Shown here: positions 36,050 to 44,712 of the stretch, in pieces | Layout of the letters: each line of letters opens with the position of its first letter | How positions within the stretch are numbered: the stretch's first letter is position 1 | Notes under the pieces: model-generated | What the model was told of the DNA's origin: nothing | Database searches by the model: none | The model's input: only the letters and a program-made list of their open reading frames with translations | Assembly: GCF_000374625.1 (NCBI RefSeq) | Contig: NZ_KB894772.1 | Span: 44,550 to 108,549, forward strand | Reading direction: 5' to 3' | DNA: 64,000 nucleotides | Source: Allobrachymonas chironomi DSM 19884 | GTDB lineage: Bacteria > Pseudomonadota > Gammaproteobacteria > Burkholderiales > Burkholderiaceae_C | Translations under genes and position numbers: made by a program

Positions 36050-37159
36050 TCAGCGGATGGTCAGCACCTCGCCCCGTGTCGGGGAGCCAGGCGTCATGTC
36101 CCATGCGCGGATGACGGGCACGAACTTGTCGGTGAGGATGCGGGTCTCGGCGATGGAGCCGTCTTCCCGTTCGGTGAATTCCCGCTGGAGCGTCTTGTCC
36201 TTGTGGGTGTCACCTTTGACGACGAGCACGCGCCCGGTCTTGGAGCGCACAACCCCCGAGATCGCGCCCGCGGCCAGAGCCAGGGCGAGATGCCAGTGGG
36301 ACAAGGCCCGCGCCGGTGGACGCAGCGACTGCTGCGCGGCCCCCAGGTGCGTGTCCAGCGACGGCCAGAGGCCTTGCAGCCTGCCGACTTCATCGGCGAA
36401 CTGCTCGGGCTCCATCGTCACGCGGAAGAAATACTCCGGCTCGGCCGGACTGGCGGGGACGATGTACGGCAGGAACGGCCAATCGCTCGGCAGTTCCTCG
36501 GGTTCGACTTCGCCAAGCCCAATCTGCAGCAGCAGATTGCGCACGGCCTTGCCCGAATCCGACGCCAGCTCGCGCTGGCGCACCCGGCGTCCGAAGATCA
36601 CCACCTGCTTGAACTGCGTCTCCACCGCTCGGTAGATGCGCAGGTCCGTGTAGTGGCGTGTCAGCCAGCCGACCAGTTCCGCGTCGAGCACGTAGCCGGG
36701 GACGATGAAGACCAGAACGCCGCCGTATTGCAGCAACGACAGACTGCGCTGATAGAACAGCTTTTCGAGGCGGGCACGTCCCTGACCTTGGTAGCCGATG
36801 TTGCCGTTGACGTCCTTGGACAGGTCGCCATACGGCGGGTTGAGCCAGAGCAGCCCGAACGACTGCTTGGAGACCATCGTGTCCATCAGGTCCGCGTGCA
36901 GGCAGTGATCGACCAGGCCGCGGGCATGGCGTGCCCGCTCCGCGTCGAACTCGACGGCGAACGCCTTGGCCTGCTCGCGCCCGAGGGCATGGGCGGCTTC
37001 GGCGATCGCCACGCCTTCGCCGGCGCAGGGATCGAGGATGCACATCGGCCCGTCGCTGGGCATCAGTGCGTTGAGGGCTCTTTCGAGCGTGGGTTCGTCG
37101 GTCGGGTAGTAACCGTTCTTGGCGAAATTGCGGGCGAGCCGCGGGAACATGAGGGCCAT
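36050..37159 (-). CDS. Class I SAM-dependent DNA methyltransferase-like protein (DUF6094-like)
   Basis: 369 residues. It has a SAM-binding motif I (ILDPCAGEGVAIAEAA, about 40-55) and the amino-methyltransferase motif IV NPPY (LLWLNPPYGDL, about 105), so adenine or cytosine N-methylation is likely. A C-terminal ~150 residues may recognise the target. I used the ATG at 37159 (AGGAG upstream). It could shield incoming ICE DNA from restriction; this is inference. Confidence 0.8.
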   Translation of the reverse strand: MALMFPRLARNFAKNGYYPTDEPTLERALNALMPSDGPMCILDPCAGEGVAIAEAAHALGREQAKAFAVEFDAERARHARGLVDHCLHADLMDTMVSKQSFGLLWLNPPYGDLSKDVNGNIGYQGQGRARLEKLFYQRSLSLLQYGGVLVFIVPGYVLDAELVGWLTRHYTDLRIYRAVETQFKQVVIFGRRVRQRELASDSGKAVRNLLLQIGLGEVEPEELPSDWPFLPYIVPASPAEPEYFFRVTMEPEQFADEVGRLQGLWPSLDTHLGAAQQSLRPPARALSHWHLALALAAGAISGVVRSKTGRVLVVKGDTHKDKTLQREFTEREDGSIAETRILTDKFVPVIRAWDMTPGSPTRGEVLTIR

Positions 37160-37223
37160 GGAAGTCTCCTGGTTGGCGGGAAGGAATGGCGGAAGCACGC
37201 CAAGGCGTGCCTCCGAGGGTGGG

Positions 37224-37871
37224 TCAAGCCGCTACCGCTTCCGGCGTCCAGATCTTGGCCGGATAGGGATAGGCGGTGAGCACGTCACTGCGGATCAGGG
37301 AACCCAGCGCCAGGGTCAGCGCCGGCACGTCGATGGCGAGCCGATGGCCTTCCAGTGGCCCGTGGGCGAACGGAAGGCGGGCCAGCATCTCGCGGGTTTG
37401 CAGCAGTTCCAGCACGGTCTCGCGCCAGTGGTCGAGCAGCGGCAACGGGCAGGTGTCCCGCACCAGCATCCACAGGCGGTCAAGCCGGTGGGCGCTATCG
37501 CGTGGCAGCAATGCCAGCGCGCTGGCGTTGGCCTTGTCGGGCTTGACGCAGCGCCGGTCGAACAGCCACACGTTGGAGAGCGATCCGAACAGCGTTCGCC
37601 GGTAGGCGCGCGTGATGCGCTTTTCCAGTCGATCGACGTTGCCGATGAACACCGGGACGCTGCCGCCCTGGTTGGTGATGACGTGGAACTGGTCCAGTCC
37701 TTGCTCGTCGCGCCCGAGGGTCAGGCGAGCGAGGAACTGCTGGACGGCGGTGTCGCGTGCCCAGATGGACAGGAAGATCAGGTTGCCCTGGTCATCGCCG
37801 ACGCAGGCGTCGGCCATCACGTCCGGGCATTCGTCGATGCGGTACAGCGTGGAAGAAGTGTTTGCGGGCAT
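37224..37871 (-). CDS. Hypothetical ICE protein
   Basis: 215 residues with no recognised domain. The middle reads as a mixed alpha/beta protein (FHVITNQGGSVPVFIGNVDRL) with Arg-rich helices. The gene has its own strong leader hairpin (37906-37934) and GAGG before the ATG. It sits in the backbone gene run between the methyltransferase and several small genes. Confidence 0.68.
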   Translation of the reverse strand: MPANTSSTLYRIDECPDVMADACVGDDQGNLIFLSIWARDTAVQQFLARLTLGRDEQGLDQFHVITNQGGSVPVFIGNVDRLEKRITRAYRRTLFGSLSNVWLFDRRCVKPDKANASALALLPRDSAHRLDRLWMLVRDTCPLPLLDHWRETVLELLQTREMLARLPFAHGPLEGHRLAIDVPALTLALGSLIRSDVLTAYPYPAKIWTPEAVAA

Positions 37872-37905
37872 GGTGGTGTCCTCGGATGAACGGGAACAGC
37901 ACCGC

Positions 37906-37934
37906 CCCCCTGGGGCAAGTACTGCCCCAGGGGG
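37906..37934 (-). promoter_or_regulatory. 12-bp leader hairpin before the 37224 gene
   Basis: Perfect arms CCCCCTGGGGCA and TGCCCCAGGGGG with a 5-nt loop, ending 34 nt before the ATG. No T run follows on either strand, so it is unlikely to be a simple terminator. It may tune translation or mRNA stability. Confidence 0.6.
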
Positions 37935-37948
37935 TGGGAGAAAGTCGC

Positions 37949-38209
37949 TCAGTCCGGCTCGAACTGCCGGGTGTGCGGATTGAAGTGAAGCGCCTCGTCC
38001 ACCGCGGTGATCGGCGTGAAGCCGTCCAGGTAGATGTTGTTGAGGTACTGGTCGCGGTAGGTCAGTGCCTGCCGTGCCTGCTCCTCGGTGAGGCCGTTGT
38101 CGATGAAGTACCCCAGCATTTCCTCGTCGGAGGAAACTTCGTCGTTGGACAAACTGCCTTCAACGAGTTTCAACAGCGAGGCGGGGAGCGCAGCCAGGAT
38201 CGGGTCCAT
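37949..38209 (-). CDS. Small acidic ICE protein
   Basis: 86 residues, acidic, helical (SLLKLVEGSLSNDEVSSDEEMLGYF). Not recognised. It has a near-perfect AGGAGG ribosome binding site 7 nt before the ATG. Confidence 0.62.
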   Translation of the reverse strand: MDPILAALPASLLKLVEGSLSNDEVSSDEEMLGYFIDNGLTEEQARQALTYRDQYLNNIYLDGFTPITAVDEALHFNPHTRQFEPD

Positions 38210-38225
38210 GTCGGTTCCTCCTGGC

Positions 38226-38633
38226 TCAGGCCAACAGCGCCGCGGCGGGTGCCGTGGATGCCGTGGGGGTGCGCCGCCGCGCGTGGTAGGCGCGAACGCC
38301 TGCACGCCAGTCGGCGGACTGCTCCGGCGCCATGTCGAGGTAGCTCAACGGGCACGAGTAGTAGTACGGGTGCATGGACTCGTCCAGCGGCTTGTAGCCC
38401 CACTGGTTGCCGCTGCGTTCCAGCAGATCGCAACGGATGTAGCGCAGGGACTGGCCCGGTGCGAGATCACGATGCACGCCTTCGGCCCTGGCCGTCACTT
38501 CCGCGACGGACCAGAGGACGTTGCCGCGCAGCGCGTGGGCGATGACCTTGACGCTGGCGCGCTCGGTCACTTGCGGTGCGATCAGTTCCGCGATCAATTC
38601 AGACCGCGATTGGGGGGAGAAATACCAGCCCAT
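38226..38633 (-). CDS. Hypothetical ICE protein with an aromatic-rich core
   Basis: 135 residues, starting MGWYFSPQSRSELIAELI and with MHPYYYSCPLSYLDMAP near the end. No recognised domain. GGAGG precedes the ATG. A CCCC/GGGG leader hairpin lies at about 38660-38695. Confidence 0.66.
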   Translation of the reverse strand: MGWYFSPQSRSELIAELIAPQVTERASVKVIAHALRGNVLWSVAEVTARAEGVHRDLAPGQSLRYIRCDLLERSGNQWGYKPLDESMHPYYYSCPLSYLDMAPEQSADWRAGVRAYHARRRTPTASTAPAAALLA

Positions 38634-38736
38634 GAGAGGCCTCCTGAAGAATGGAGCCGGAAGCCTCCCCGTGGGGGAGAACCCCCAGCGGGTGATGGAA
38701 TGCCGCGTGTGCGACGAAGGAACCTATGCTTTGCCC

Positions 38737-39075
38737 TCAGTCCCAGTCGTCATCGTCGCGATCACAACCGGCCGGGCAGTAGCCGAACTCGATCCCATGC
38801 GAGCAGTAGCCATGCTCCGCATTCCAGTCCTGGGTTTCCTGCCGTTCGGCCGGTGTTGCGTAGTCCCATTCCTGTGCGATCTTCAGCGCCTGTGCGCGCT
38901 GTTCTTCCGGCAATCGACCGAGTTGCGCGTCGATCGCCGAACTGAAGCGTTCGACGTAGTAGTCGTGAGACAGTCCGCAACCCTTGGTGGCTTGTGCGGC
39001 TGCCGTCTCGCAGAGAGCCCGCCACGCGGGTTCATCCAGCGCGGAGCGGGGGATATCGCAAGCGATGGTGGACAT
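38737..39075 (-). CDS. Small ICE protein with a Cys-rich acidic C-terminus
   Basis: 112 residues. The end YCSHGIEFGYCPAGCDRDDDD has three Cys and one His that could bind zinc. The rest is helical. GGAGG lies before the ATG. A leader with GGGG/CCCC alternatives lies at about 39100-39140. Confidence 0.64.
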   Translation of the reverse strand: MSTIACDIPRSALDEPAWRALCETAAAQATKGCGLSHDYYVERFSSAIDAQLGRLPEEQRAQALKIAQEWDYATPAERQETQDWNAEHGYCSHGIEFGYCPAGCDRDDDDWD

Positions 39076-39169
39076 GATGAAGACCTCCAGAAGATGGCCA
39101 GGGCCTCCCCCGCATGGGGAAGGAACCCCGGCGGGTGGATGAAGAACACCGCGCATGCGGCGTCTACGA

Positions 39170-39859
39170 TCACGCAGGTTGCAGTTCGGCCTGGCGGCTC
39201 CACTCCTGCGTCTTGAAGTCCAGCGCGTAGCCCAGCTCGCCCAGGCGGGCGATCTGTGCACGCAAAGCGCGGCGGTCGATGGTCGAATCCAGTTTCACGG
39301 ACTCGCCCAGCGGCCACAGCAGGCCGAAGAGCGCGGGGTCACCGTCTTGGGTGCTGCCGGGGGCAGCAGCCTCAGCAGGTGGCGGCGCATCCACGCCAAA
39401 GGGCGTGGTATCGACCATCGGGTCCGCGGACGCCTGCACGGGTGCGGGCTTGGCGGGCCTGGACGCTTTGGTCGGCTTGGCCGGCGTTGTCGCAGGCTGC
39501 GCCCCTTGCTCTTCATCGAGCGGATCGACGTCCTGGGTGGCGAAGCTGCGGGCTTCGTCGCGGCTGAGTTTGTCGATGCCGTTGAGCGTCATGCCGTCGA
39601 GGCTGGCACGGATCTCGAACCGCATGCCGCCGCCGACCGGATAGGACTTCGGGAAGATGTACCTGATGATGAATTCCCCGTCGTACTTGCCTTCGGGGTA
39701 CTGCTCCAGCTCCGGGTCTTTGACCTCGAAAGTACCGAGGTGCGTGGCGAGGCGGCCAACCGTGAACGGGCCGTTCTTGCCGCGGATGGTACGCAGCGTG
39801 AGCTGGCCGGGGACGACGATGGGCGCAACCGATTTCTCGGAAGCCGATGGGGTTGCCAT
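39170..39859 (-). CDS. DUF3275 family protein
   Basis: 229 residues. The N-terminal ~110 residues match DUF3275 (PGQLTLRTIRGKNGPFTVGRLATHLGTFEVKDPELEQY), a family found in ICEs of this class. An Ala/Pro/Lys-rich linker leads to a short C-terminal helix region. The role is unknown. AGGAG precedes the ATG. Confidence 0.82.
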   Translation of the reverse strand: MATPSASEKSVAPIVVPGQLTLRTIRGKNGPFTVGRLATHLGTFEVKDPELEQYPEGKYDGEFIIRYIFPKSYPVGGGMRFEIRASLDGMTLNGIDKLSRDEARSFATQDVDPLDEEQGAQPATTPAKPTKASRPAKPAPVQASADPMVDTTPFGVDAPPPAEAAAPGSTQDGDPALFGLLWPLGESVKLDSTIDRRALRAQIARLGELGYALDFKTQEWSRQAELQPA

Positions 39860-39953
39860 GATGGTTCTCCTGATGATGAATGACGGGCCGCCGACGGCAC
39901 CCGGTGGATGAGAGGAAATGGCCTCGCCCGAGGTGGGCGAGGTCCGCGTGGCA

Positions 39954-40781
39954 TCACGCCTTGAGCTGGCGCATGCCTTCGGCCAGCAGCCACAACGCCC
40001 GGTTCAGGCGCAGGTTCTGGTCGATGCCTTGCACCGGACGGGTGCGCTGATTGCGGCCGTTGGCCGTGCGTCCGTTCAGGCCCCCTTTGACGAGGTTCTC
40101 CTGGACGCGGTTGAAGACGGCCCACAAGTCGTTCTTGCGGTCGTCCCATCGCCGGGGTGCCAGCAGTTGGCTCTCCGTGACAGGCGTGGACTTGGCTGGA
40201 TCGTCGTACTTGAGTGCGAGCGCGGAGTTTGCAAAGACCTCCGCTTCGCCCTCATCGAGGGTGATGGTGCGCATCGCATCGCGCGCGTTCTGCACGCGCT
40301 CGAAGCCTTCGAGGACTCCGTAGGCACCTTCGATCACCTGGCTGGCCACGTCGCCCTTGTGGGGAACGCGGATGTCGGCGGTGGTGTCACCGCAAACCAG
40401 GCCGTTGTGGCAGACGAACCGGAACATGCCGGCGAGCATCTGATAGCTGCTCGTGCCGTCGTGGCTGTTGAGCAGGATGATCTCGTTCGCCTCGTCGCCG
40501 TTGATCTGGCTCGCATGGCGAAGTCGGATGAGGTGCTTCGTGTACTCGCGCCGGTCTTCGTTGCGCACGCGTGTCTGGCACACCATGAAGGGCTCGAAGC
40601 CCTCCTGGCGCAGCTTGGTCAGCACGGTCGAGGTCGGTATGTAGGCATACCGATCGGACCGGCTCCCATGCGGAGCGTCGGCGAAGATCGACGGAACGAC
40701 GGCACGAATGCGGTCGTCCGAGAGTGGACGATCGGAGCGCAGGATCGGGGATTGCGGAGCAAAACGGGATGCCAGAGACAT
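39954..40781 (-). CDS. DUF932 (phage/plasmid-like) protein
   Basis: 275 residues with the DUF932 pattern (YIPTSTVLTKLRQEGFEPFM, LLNSHDGTSSYQMLAGMFRFVCHNGLVCG). These proteins are common in plasmids, phages and ICEs; the function is not known. AGGAG precedes the ATG at 40781. Confidence 0.85.
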   Translation of the reverse strand: MSLASRFAPQSPILRSDRPLSDDRIRAVVPSIFADAPHGSRSDRYAYIPTSTVLTKLRQEGFEPFMVCQTRVRNEDRREYTKHLIRLRHASQINGDEANEIILLNSHDGTSSYQMLAGMFRFVCHNGLVCGDTTADIRVPHKGDVASQVIEGAYGVLEGFERVQNARDAMRTITLDEGEAEVFANSALALKYDDPAKSTPVTESQLLAPRRWDDRKNDLWAVFNRVQENLVKGGLNGRTANGRNQRTRPVQGIDQNLRLNRALWLLAEGMRQLKA

Positions 40782-40901
40782 GGCTGATCTCCTTTGAGAA
40801 ATGCGGTAACCGCGCGGCGGTGAGACCACGCGGAACTCGGGGGATGAAATGCGCAAGCGCGCGTCATGGGGACGCGGCGGATGCGGGAAGAGAAGCGACA
40901 A

Positions 40902-40917
40902 GGCCCCGTGAGGGGCC
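40902..40917 (-). terminator. Hairpin after the DUF3577 gene, weak terminator
   Basis: Stem GGCCCC/GGGGCC with a 4-nt loop starts 9 nt after the DUF3577 stop. Only TTG follows on the minus strand, so termination would be partial. Confidence 0.5.
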
Positions 40918-40925
40918 ATGCCGTA

Positions 40926-41831
40926 TCAGAACGAAGCAGCCAATGCCGGCTCCTGCTCCTCGACTTGCGCCTCGGGCTCGCGCTCGGCGGGCTCGGTGGC
41001 CGTGTCGATGGCGTCGTCGGCTTCGGACGCGGATGCGTCTTCGGCCGGCGGCGCCTCGGGTTGCGCCTGGCTCGTCGGATAGACCTGGGTGCCGTCGATC
41101 TTGATCAGACCGATGTGGACCAGCGTCGATTCCAGGCTTGCGGCCGGTTCCCCGGCGTGCTCGCCCTTGGTGCGGATGTACGGATCGATCTTCATGTCGT
41201 TCAGACGGAAGGCGATCAGCACCTTGCGGTCACCCTCGATGGCCTGAACGCACCGGCGAACCAGATGCTCGGCTTCCGGGGTGGCGACGATGGTGTCGAA
41301 GTACCGATACTCCGGTTCATCGACAGGCCCGGCCAGTGCTGCGACGGTGCAAGAGAGGAACGAGTCGCCAGCCTTTGGGGTGACGTCCTTCACACGATTG
41401 AGATAGCCGATGCCGCGGGTGATCAGCTCGTGCTGCTCGATCGAAGCCAGTTCGGCCCGGTCGATCAGTTCGGCCTTGAGCAGTCGCGCCTTGAGGGACG
41501 CGGCGGCCTGACCCTTCTGCTCACCCTTGTCGCGGATGTACGCATCGCCCCACAGGTCACCGAGGCGAAATCGCACCAGCGGGCGCTGCTTGGGATCGTC
41601 AACGCCGATGTAGCGCTGAACGAGCTTCTTGGCCTCGGCACCCGAGACCTTGACGTCGAAGTAGCGGTAGCTGGGGTCCCGGGCGGGGCCGACCAGCGCG
41701 GCGATGGTGCAAGCAAGGAAAGGCTGCGCACGGCGGCCGCCCCGGACGGGCACTTCACGGACACGCTGGACGTAGCCGATGCCCGAGGTGTGGAGGTCGA
41801 AATACGATTTCTCGTTGGACGTGGTGTTCAT
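40926..41831 (-). CDS. ICE replication-type protein, DUF3577 (STY4534 family), duplicated domain
   Basis: 301 residues. Two copies of one domain occur: HTSGIGYVQRVREV with FLACTIAALVGPARDPSYRYFDV (about 10-120) and TRGIGYLNRVKDV with FLSCTVAALAGPVDEPEYRYFDT (about 122-235). An acidic Ala/Glu tail follows. DUF3577 is annotated as an ICE replication protein from Salmonella island gene STY4534; the activity is not established. RNA element B lies in its leader. Confidence 0.83.
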   Translation of the reverse strand: MNTTSNEKSYFDLHTSGIGYVQRVREVPVRGGRRAQPFLACTIAALVGPARDPSYRYFDVKVSGAEAKKLVQRYIGVDDPKQRPLVRFRLGDLWGDAYIRDKGEQKGQAAASLKARLLKAELIDRAELASIEQHELITRGIGYLNRVKDVTPKAGDSFLSCTVAALAGPVDEPEYRYFDTIVATPEAEHLVRRCVQAIEGDRKVLIAFRLNDMKIDPYIRTKGEHAGEPAASLESTLVHIGLIKIDGTQVYPTSQAQPEAPPAEDASASEADDAIDTATEPAEREPEAQVEEQEPALAASF

Positions 41832-41982
41832 GGTGAATCTCCATTGGGATGAAGCGGAGACACACCGGCCCACGCATGCGGGGAAGGTGCGTAACCCCGC
41901 GGTGGGTTGATAAGGCGAAAGCATCCGCCACCAGAGGCTGGTGGCCGCTCGCGGATGGATGCGGTGCGAGCTGGCTCGGTCA

Positions 41983-42055
41983 CGCAGTGGGAACTGCGCC
42001 GCAACCTCGAAGACCGATGGTTGCCTGGCATGTCGCTGACAACGTCAGCAGGCAT
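41983..42055 (-). ncRNA. radC-motif-like structured leader, copy B
   Basis: Minus strand order: GCTGAC/GTCAGC (42049-42035), ACATGCCAG, GCAACC/GGTTGC (42024-42001) with GGTCTTCGA in the loop, CGCAGT/ACTGCG (41998-41983). Every stem differs from copy A by paired changes. It lies 152 nt before the DUF3577 start and just after the XF1762 stop. Confidence 0.62.
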
Positions 42056-42059
42056 GGGG

Positions 42060-42596
42060 TCAGCATGGCCGGGCCTCGCGCGCGCGGCAGCAATCAATCG
42101 GCATCCGGGTGCTTCCCTTTGTCCGCGCCGCCCGGCGCCTGCCACAGGCATTTGGGGCGGCGCAGGTGCTCGGGGTATCGGCGAGGGGGAGGCTGGGACG
42201 GCTCCAGGCGCCGCCGCCGCGCGCGCCAATCAGCCGCCAGCCGGCGGCGCGCGGGCTGGCGCCGCCTTCGTCGGGTAAGGTGTAGGTGATCAGGCGGATG
42301 TAGCCCAGCGACTTTGCCGCCTGCCAGGCCGCGCCGTATAGCTTGCTGCAGGCGTTGGGTGTGCTGTCGGTGCACAGCCGTGTGACTTCCCGCGTCCAGC
42401 CATCGTCCAGGTGCCGCGCGACCGGCCGGCCGACGATGGCCACGCCGCGGATCAGGTCGCTGTCGACCAGCGTGACGGCCAGGGCGAACTTCGCAGCCTG
42501 GACCGGACGGTGATGGTGTGCCAGCACGAAGACGTTGGCCGTGCGCAGCGACACCGGCAGCAGGTGCAGCCTCGGCGAGGTCGATGATGTGTTCAT
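42060..42596 (-). CDS. XF1762-family (GNAT-like) protein
   Basis: 178 residues. The pattern AHHHRPVQAAKFALAV, GRPVARHLDDGWTREVTRLCTDSTPNACSKLYGAAWQAAK and ITYTLPDEGGASPRAAGW identifies the XF1762 family, with an acetyltransferase-like fold. The substrate is unknown. The last ~40 residues are low in complexity and Arg-rich. Confidence 0.82.
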   Translation of the reverse strand: MNTSSTSPRLHLLPVSLRTANVFVLAHHHRPVQAAKFALAVTLVDSDLIRGVAIVGRPVARHLDDGWTREVTRLCTDSTPNACSKLYGAAWQAAKSLGYIRLITYTLPDEGGASPRAAGWRLIGARGGGAWSRPSLPLADTPSTCAAPNACGRRRAARTKGSTRMPIDCCRAREARPC

Positions 42597-42693
42597 GCGG
42601 TCGTCTCCGGTGGCATGCCGGCGCTGTGGCCCGCGGGGCGTGCCTTGGCGGCTGGAGACGAACGCGCATGCGCGGCGATGGCCGCGGTGCGAA

Positions 42694-42720
42694 CAAAAGA
42701 AAGCCCCCGGTGCGGGGGCT
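42694..42720 (-). terminator. Rho-independent terminator after DUF3085
   Basis: Minus strand stem AGCCCCCG/CGGGGGCT followed by TTCTTTTG, 27 nt after the DUF3085 stop. The rest of 42597-42746 shows nothing else. Confidence 0.85.
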
Positions 42721-42746
42721 GCGAGGGCTGCGCGGCGGTTGCCGCT

Positions 42747-43100
42747 TCAGGCGGGAGGCACCACGGCCAAGGACAGGTGCGTGGCGGTGGCGGACAGCAC
42801 GAGATCGTCCGCCGAGTGCAGGAGGCGCGTGAACAGGCCGTCCTTCGGGTCGAAATACTCCGCAAAATCGTCGCCACCCAGCTCGCGGCCGGCGAGGTGC
42901 CACCAGTCATCGAACGGGTCGGTGTCCGGGTTGCAGCCGACGGCGTAGGCGAGCAGTTGCTGGCGTCCATCCGGGCGACGCTCCCCACGCTCGGCGAGGA
43001 AGTACACGCCCTGGTCCTTGACCAGGACGATGCGGCACTGATTGGCGATGGCTTCGGTCAGCACGGGGCGCAGGTCGGCGCCTTTGAATCGCAGTGACAT
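42747..43100 (-). CDS. DUF3085 family protein
   Basis: 117 residues. RQQLLAYAVGCNPDTDPFDD and WWHLAGRELGGDDFAEYFDP match DUF3085, a family of plasmids and ICEs with no known function. GGAG precedes the ATG (43100). It is flanked by terminators on both sides. Confidence 0.82.
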   Translation of the reverse strand: MSLRFKGADLRPVLTEAIANQCRIVLVKDQGVYFLAERGERRPDGRQQLLAYAVGCNPDTDPFDDWWHLAGRELGGDDFAEYFDPKDGLFTRLLHSADDLVLSATATHLSLAVVPPA

Positions 43101-43118
43101 GGATGAAATCTCCTGTGT

Positions 43119-43161
43119 TAAAAAAAGAGAAAGGCCCTCCACCCGATGGGATGAAGGGCCT
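43119..43161 (-). terminator. Rho-independent terminator before DUF3085
   Basis: Minus strand stem AGGCCCT/AGGGCCT followed by TTCTCTTTTTTT, ending the 43225 gene. It lies in the leader of the DUF3085 gene, so that gene needs a promoter close to its start or read-through. Confidence 0.85.
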
Positions 43162-43224
43162 GTAGGTCACGCGGCCGGAATGGCTGGAACGCCGTGGCGG
43201 GTGCCTCGGGTCAGCCGAGGGGCG

Positions 43225-44049
43225 TCATGCCGGGACGGCTTGGCGCTTACGGGCCGCCTTCGCGTCGAGGATGCTCACGTCGATCTGGCGCCAGCGCCCG
43301 TCGTCGATGAGCCGCTCCAGCACTTCGCCGAGCATGTCGAAATACACCTCGTCGTGCCGATCGACCAGTTCGACCGATTCACCGTTCTGACGGTGCAGTT
43401 CCACCACGTAGGTGTCTCCGCCGCGGTCGTAGAGGATCGTCACCCGGCCCTCGAACTTCGCGGTCGAGACCGTGAAGCTGATCGCCGGCGGGGTCTCGAT
43501 GATCTTGGAGGGCGTGGGATCGACCCAGGTGAAGTCGCGGGCACCGGCATCCACCAGCATGTGGGTGATGCGCCGGAAGCGATCGGGGGCCGGCATCTCT
43601 TCCAACTGCTCGATGAGCTGGCCCAACTCCATGCACTGCGGCGTGGGAATGGGCAGCTTGGCCGGCGCCGAGCCGAGGATGTGCCTCGTGATGGTGTACG
43701 GCGTGCCGTCCGAAGTCTTCTCGGTGATGACCTCCGGCGTGTCCGCGCGCAGTCCGTCGAAGCGACGACGGGCATAGGGTTGGACATGCACCTTGGCGCC
43801 TTCGGCAGGAACCGTGGTCACCAGGCTGGGATCGAGCACCGCGAACTCGGAAGGCTTGAGCTTGACGACGATGGCATCGTCGGTCGCAGCGACCACCTTG
43901 CCGTCGAAGGGTTGGGGGTCGATGGCAAAGCCCAGCGTTGAGGACAGCGGCTGATCATCGAACACGCGGTACTTGAACGATCGCACGTTACGGGGCACAT
44001 GGCCTGCGACCAGCGAAGGCATCATGGATTTGATGAGGGAACGGTCCAT
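43225..44049 (-). CDS. Hypothetical ICE protein, about 274 residues
   Basis: 274 residues of mixed composition (FKYRVFDDQPLSSTLGFAID, TVSTAKFEGRVTILYDRGGD). I recognise no domain. GGAG precedes the ATG. RNA element C lies 104 nt before its start and a terminator follows. Confidence 0.7.
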   Translation of the reverse strand: MDRSLIKSMMPSLVAGHVPRNVRSFKYRVFDDQPLSSTLGFAIDPQPFDGKVVAATDDAIVVKLKPSEFAVLDPSLVTTVPAEGAKVHVQPYARRRFDGLRADTPEVITEKTSDGTPYTITRHILGSAPAKLPIPTPQCMELGQLIEQLEEMPAPDRFRRITHMLVDAGARDFTWVDPTPSKIIETPPAISFTVSTAKFEGRVTILYDRGGDTYVVELHRQNGESVELVDRHDEVYFDMLGEVLERLIDDGRWRQIDVSILDAKAARKRQAVPA

Positions 44050-44152
44050 GGGGAAACTCCTTGAGAAATAACAAGGGATTCCCCGCCCGCAAGGGAGAGG
44101 TCCCTTGTGGGTGGCGTGGATGGACGCGGTAGGTCCGTAGGAAGAAACGACC

Positions 44153-44225
44153 AGCACGGTTTCCCGTGCTTGCAGCCTCGAAGGTCTCGACTGCCTGGGC
44201 ATGTGTCGGCAGCGCCGACGGACAT
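44153..44225 (-). ncRNA. radC-motif-like structured leader, copy C
   Basis: Minus strand order: GTCGGC/GCCGAC (44219-44205), ACATGCCCAG, GCAGTC/GGCTGC with one G-U pair (44094+100 region, 44194-44172), AGCACGG/CCGTGCT (44170-44153). The order and spacing match the other copies. Confidence 0.58.
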
Positions 44226-44308
44226 GGGGTAAGCATGGCCCCGGGGTGGTCGGCCTGCCCGCAGGAAACGGCACCGCAACATGCTCGCATTCCTGTGCTG
44301 CGTACAAG

Positions 44309-44329
44309 AAAAAGCCCCTCGAAAGGGGC
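44309..44329 (-). terminator. Rho-independent terminator after the 44338 gene
   Basis: Minus strand stem GCCCC/GGGGC followed by TTTTTC, 9 nt after the stop. Confidence 0.85.
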
Positions 44330-44337
44330 CGGAGGGG

Positions 44338-44616
44338 TCAGGCTTGGTACACGAAGTAGTGCTCGCGCTGACGCGGAAAGAACACGTGCTTCCACGTGTC
44401 CCCGCTTGTGTTGCCACCGTCGAAGATGACCATTTCGTAGTCGTCCACGTCGGTGTCCATCAGGTCGGCGCTGGCGATATGGCGCATGTGCAGCATGCCG
44501 CTCATGCGCTCGACTACCAGGATCTGGCCGATGGCATCGTCCTGGCTCATGGCATTGAAGCAGGCTCCAAGCTGGTGCTCGAAGTCCGATACGGGCGAGA
44601 TGAGATCGGGGAACAT
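44338..44616 (-). CDS. Small hypothetical ICE protein
   Basis: 92 residues, acidic (DLMDTDVDDYEMVIFDGGNT), with a His/Arg-rich C-terminus. Not recognised. It has AGGAG before the ATG, a GC-rich leader hairpin and its own terminator. Confidence 0.65.
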   Translation of the reverse strand: MFPDLISPVSDFEHQLGACFNAMSQDDAIGQILVVERMSGMLHMRHIASADLMDTDVDDYEMVIFDGGNTSGDTWKHVFFPRQREHYFVYQA

Positions 44617-44712
44617 GGGATCGCTCCTATGAAAGTGAACCGGCCCGGCTCCCTGGCGGGAGACGGGCCGGCATGCGGTGAGGAAAAGGTAGGCTGGGGA
44701 TGTGTCTGGCAG

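Noticed and set aside
37906..37934. The 12-bp hairpin as a rho-independent terminator
   Set aside because: No T run follows the stem on either strand; it is in a leader instead.
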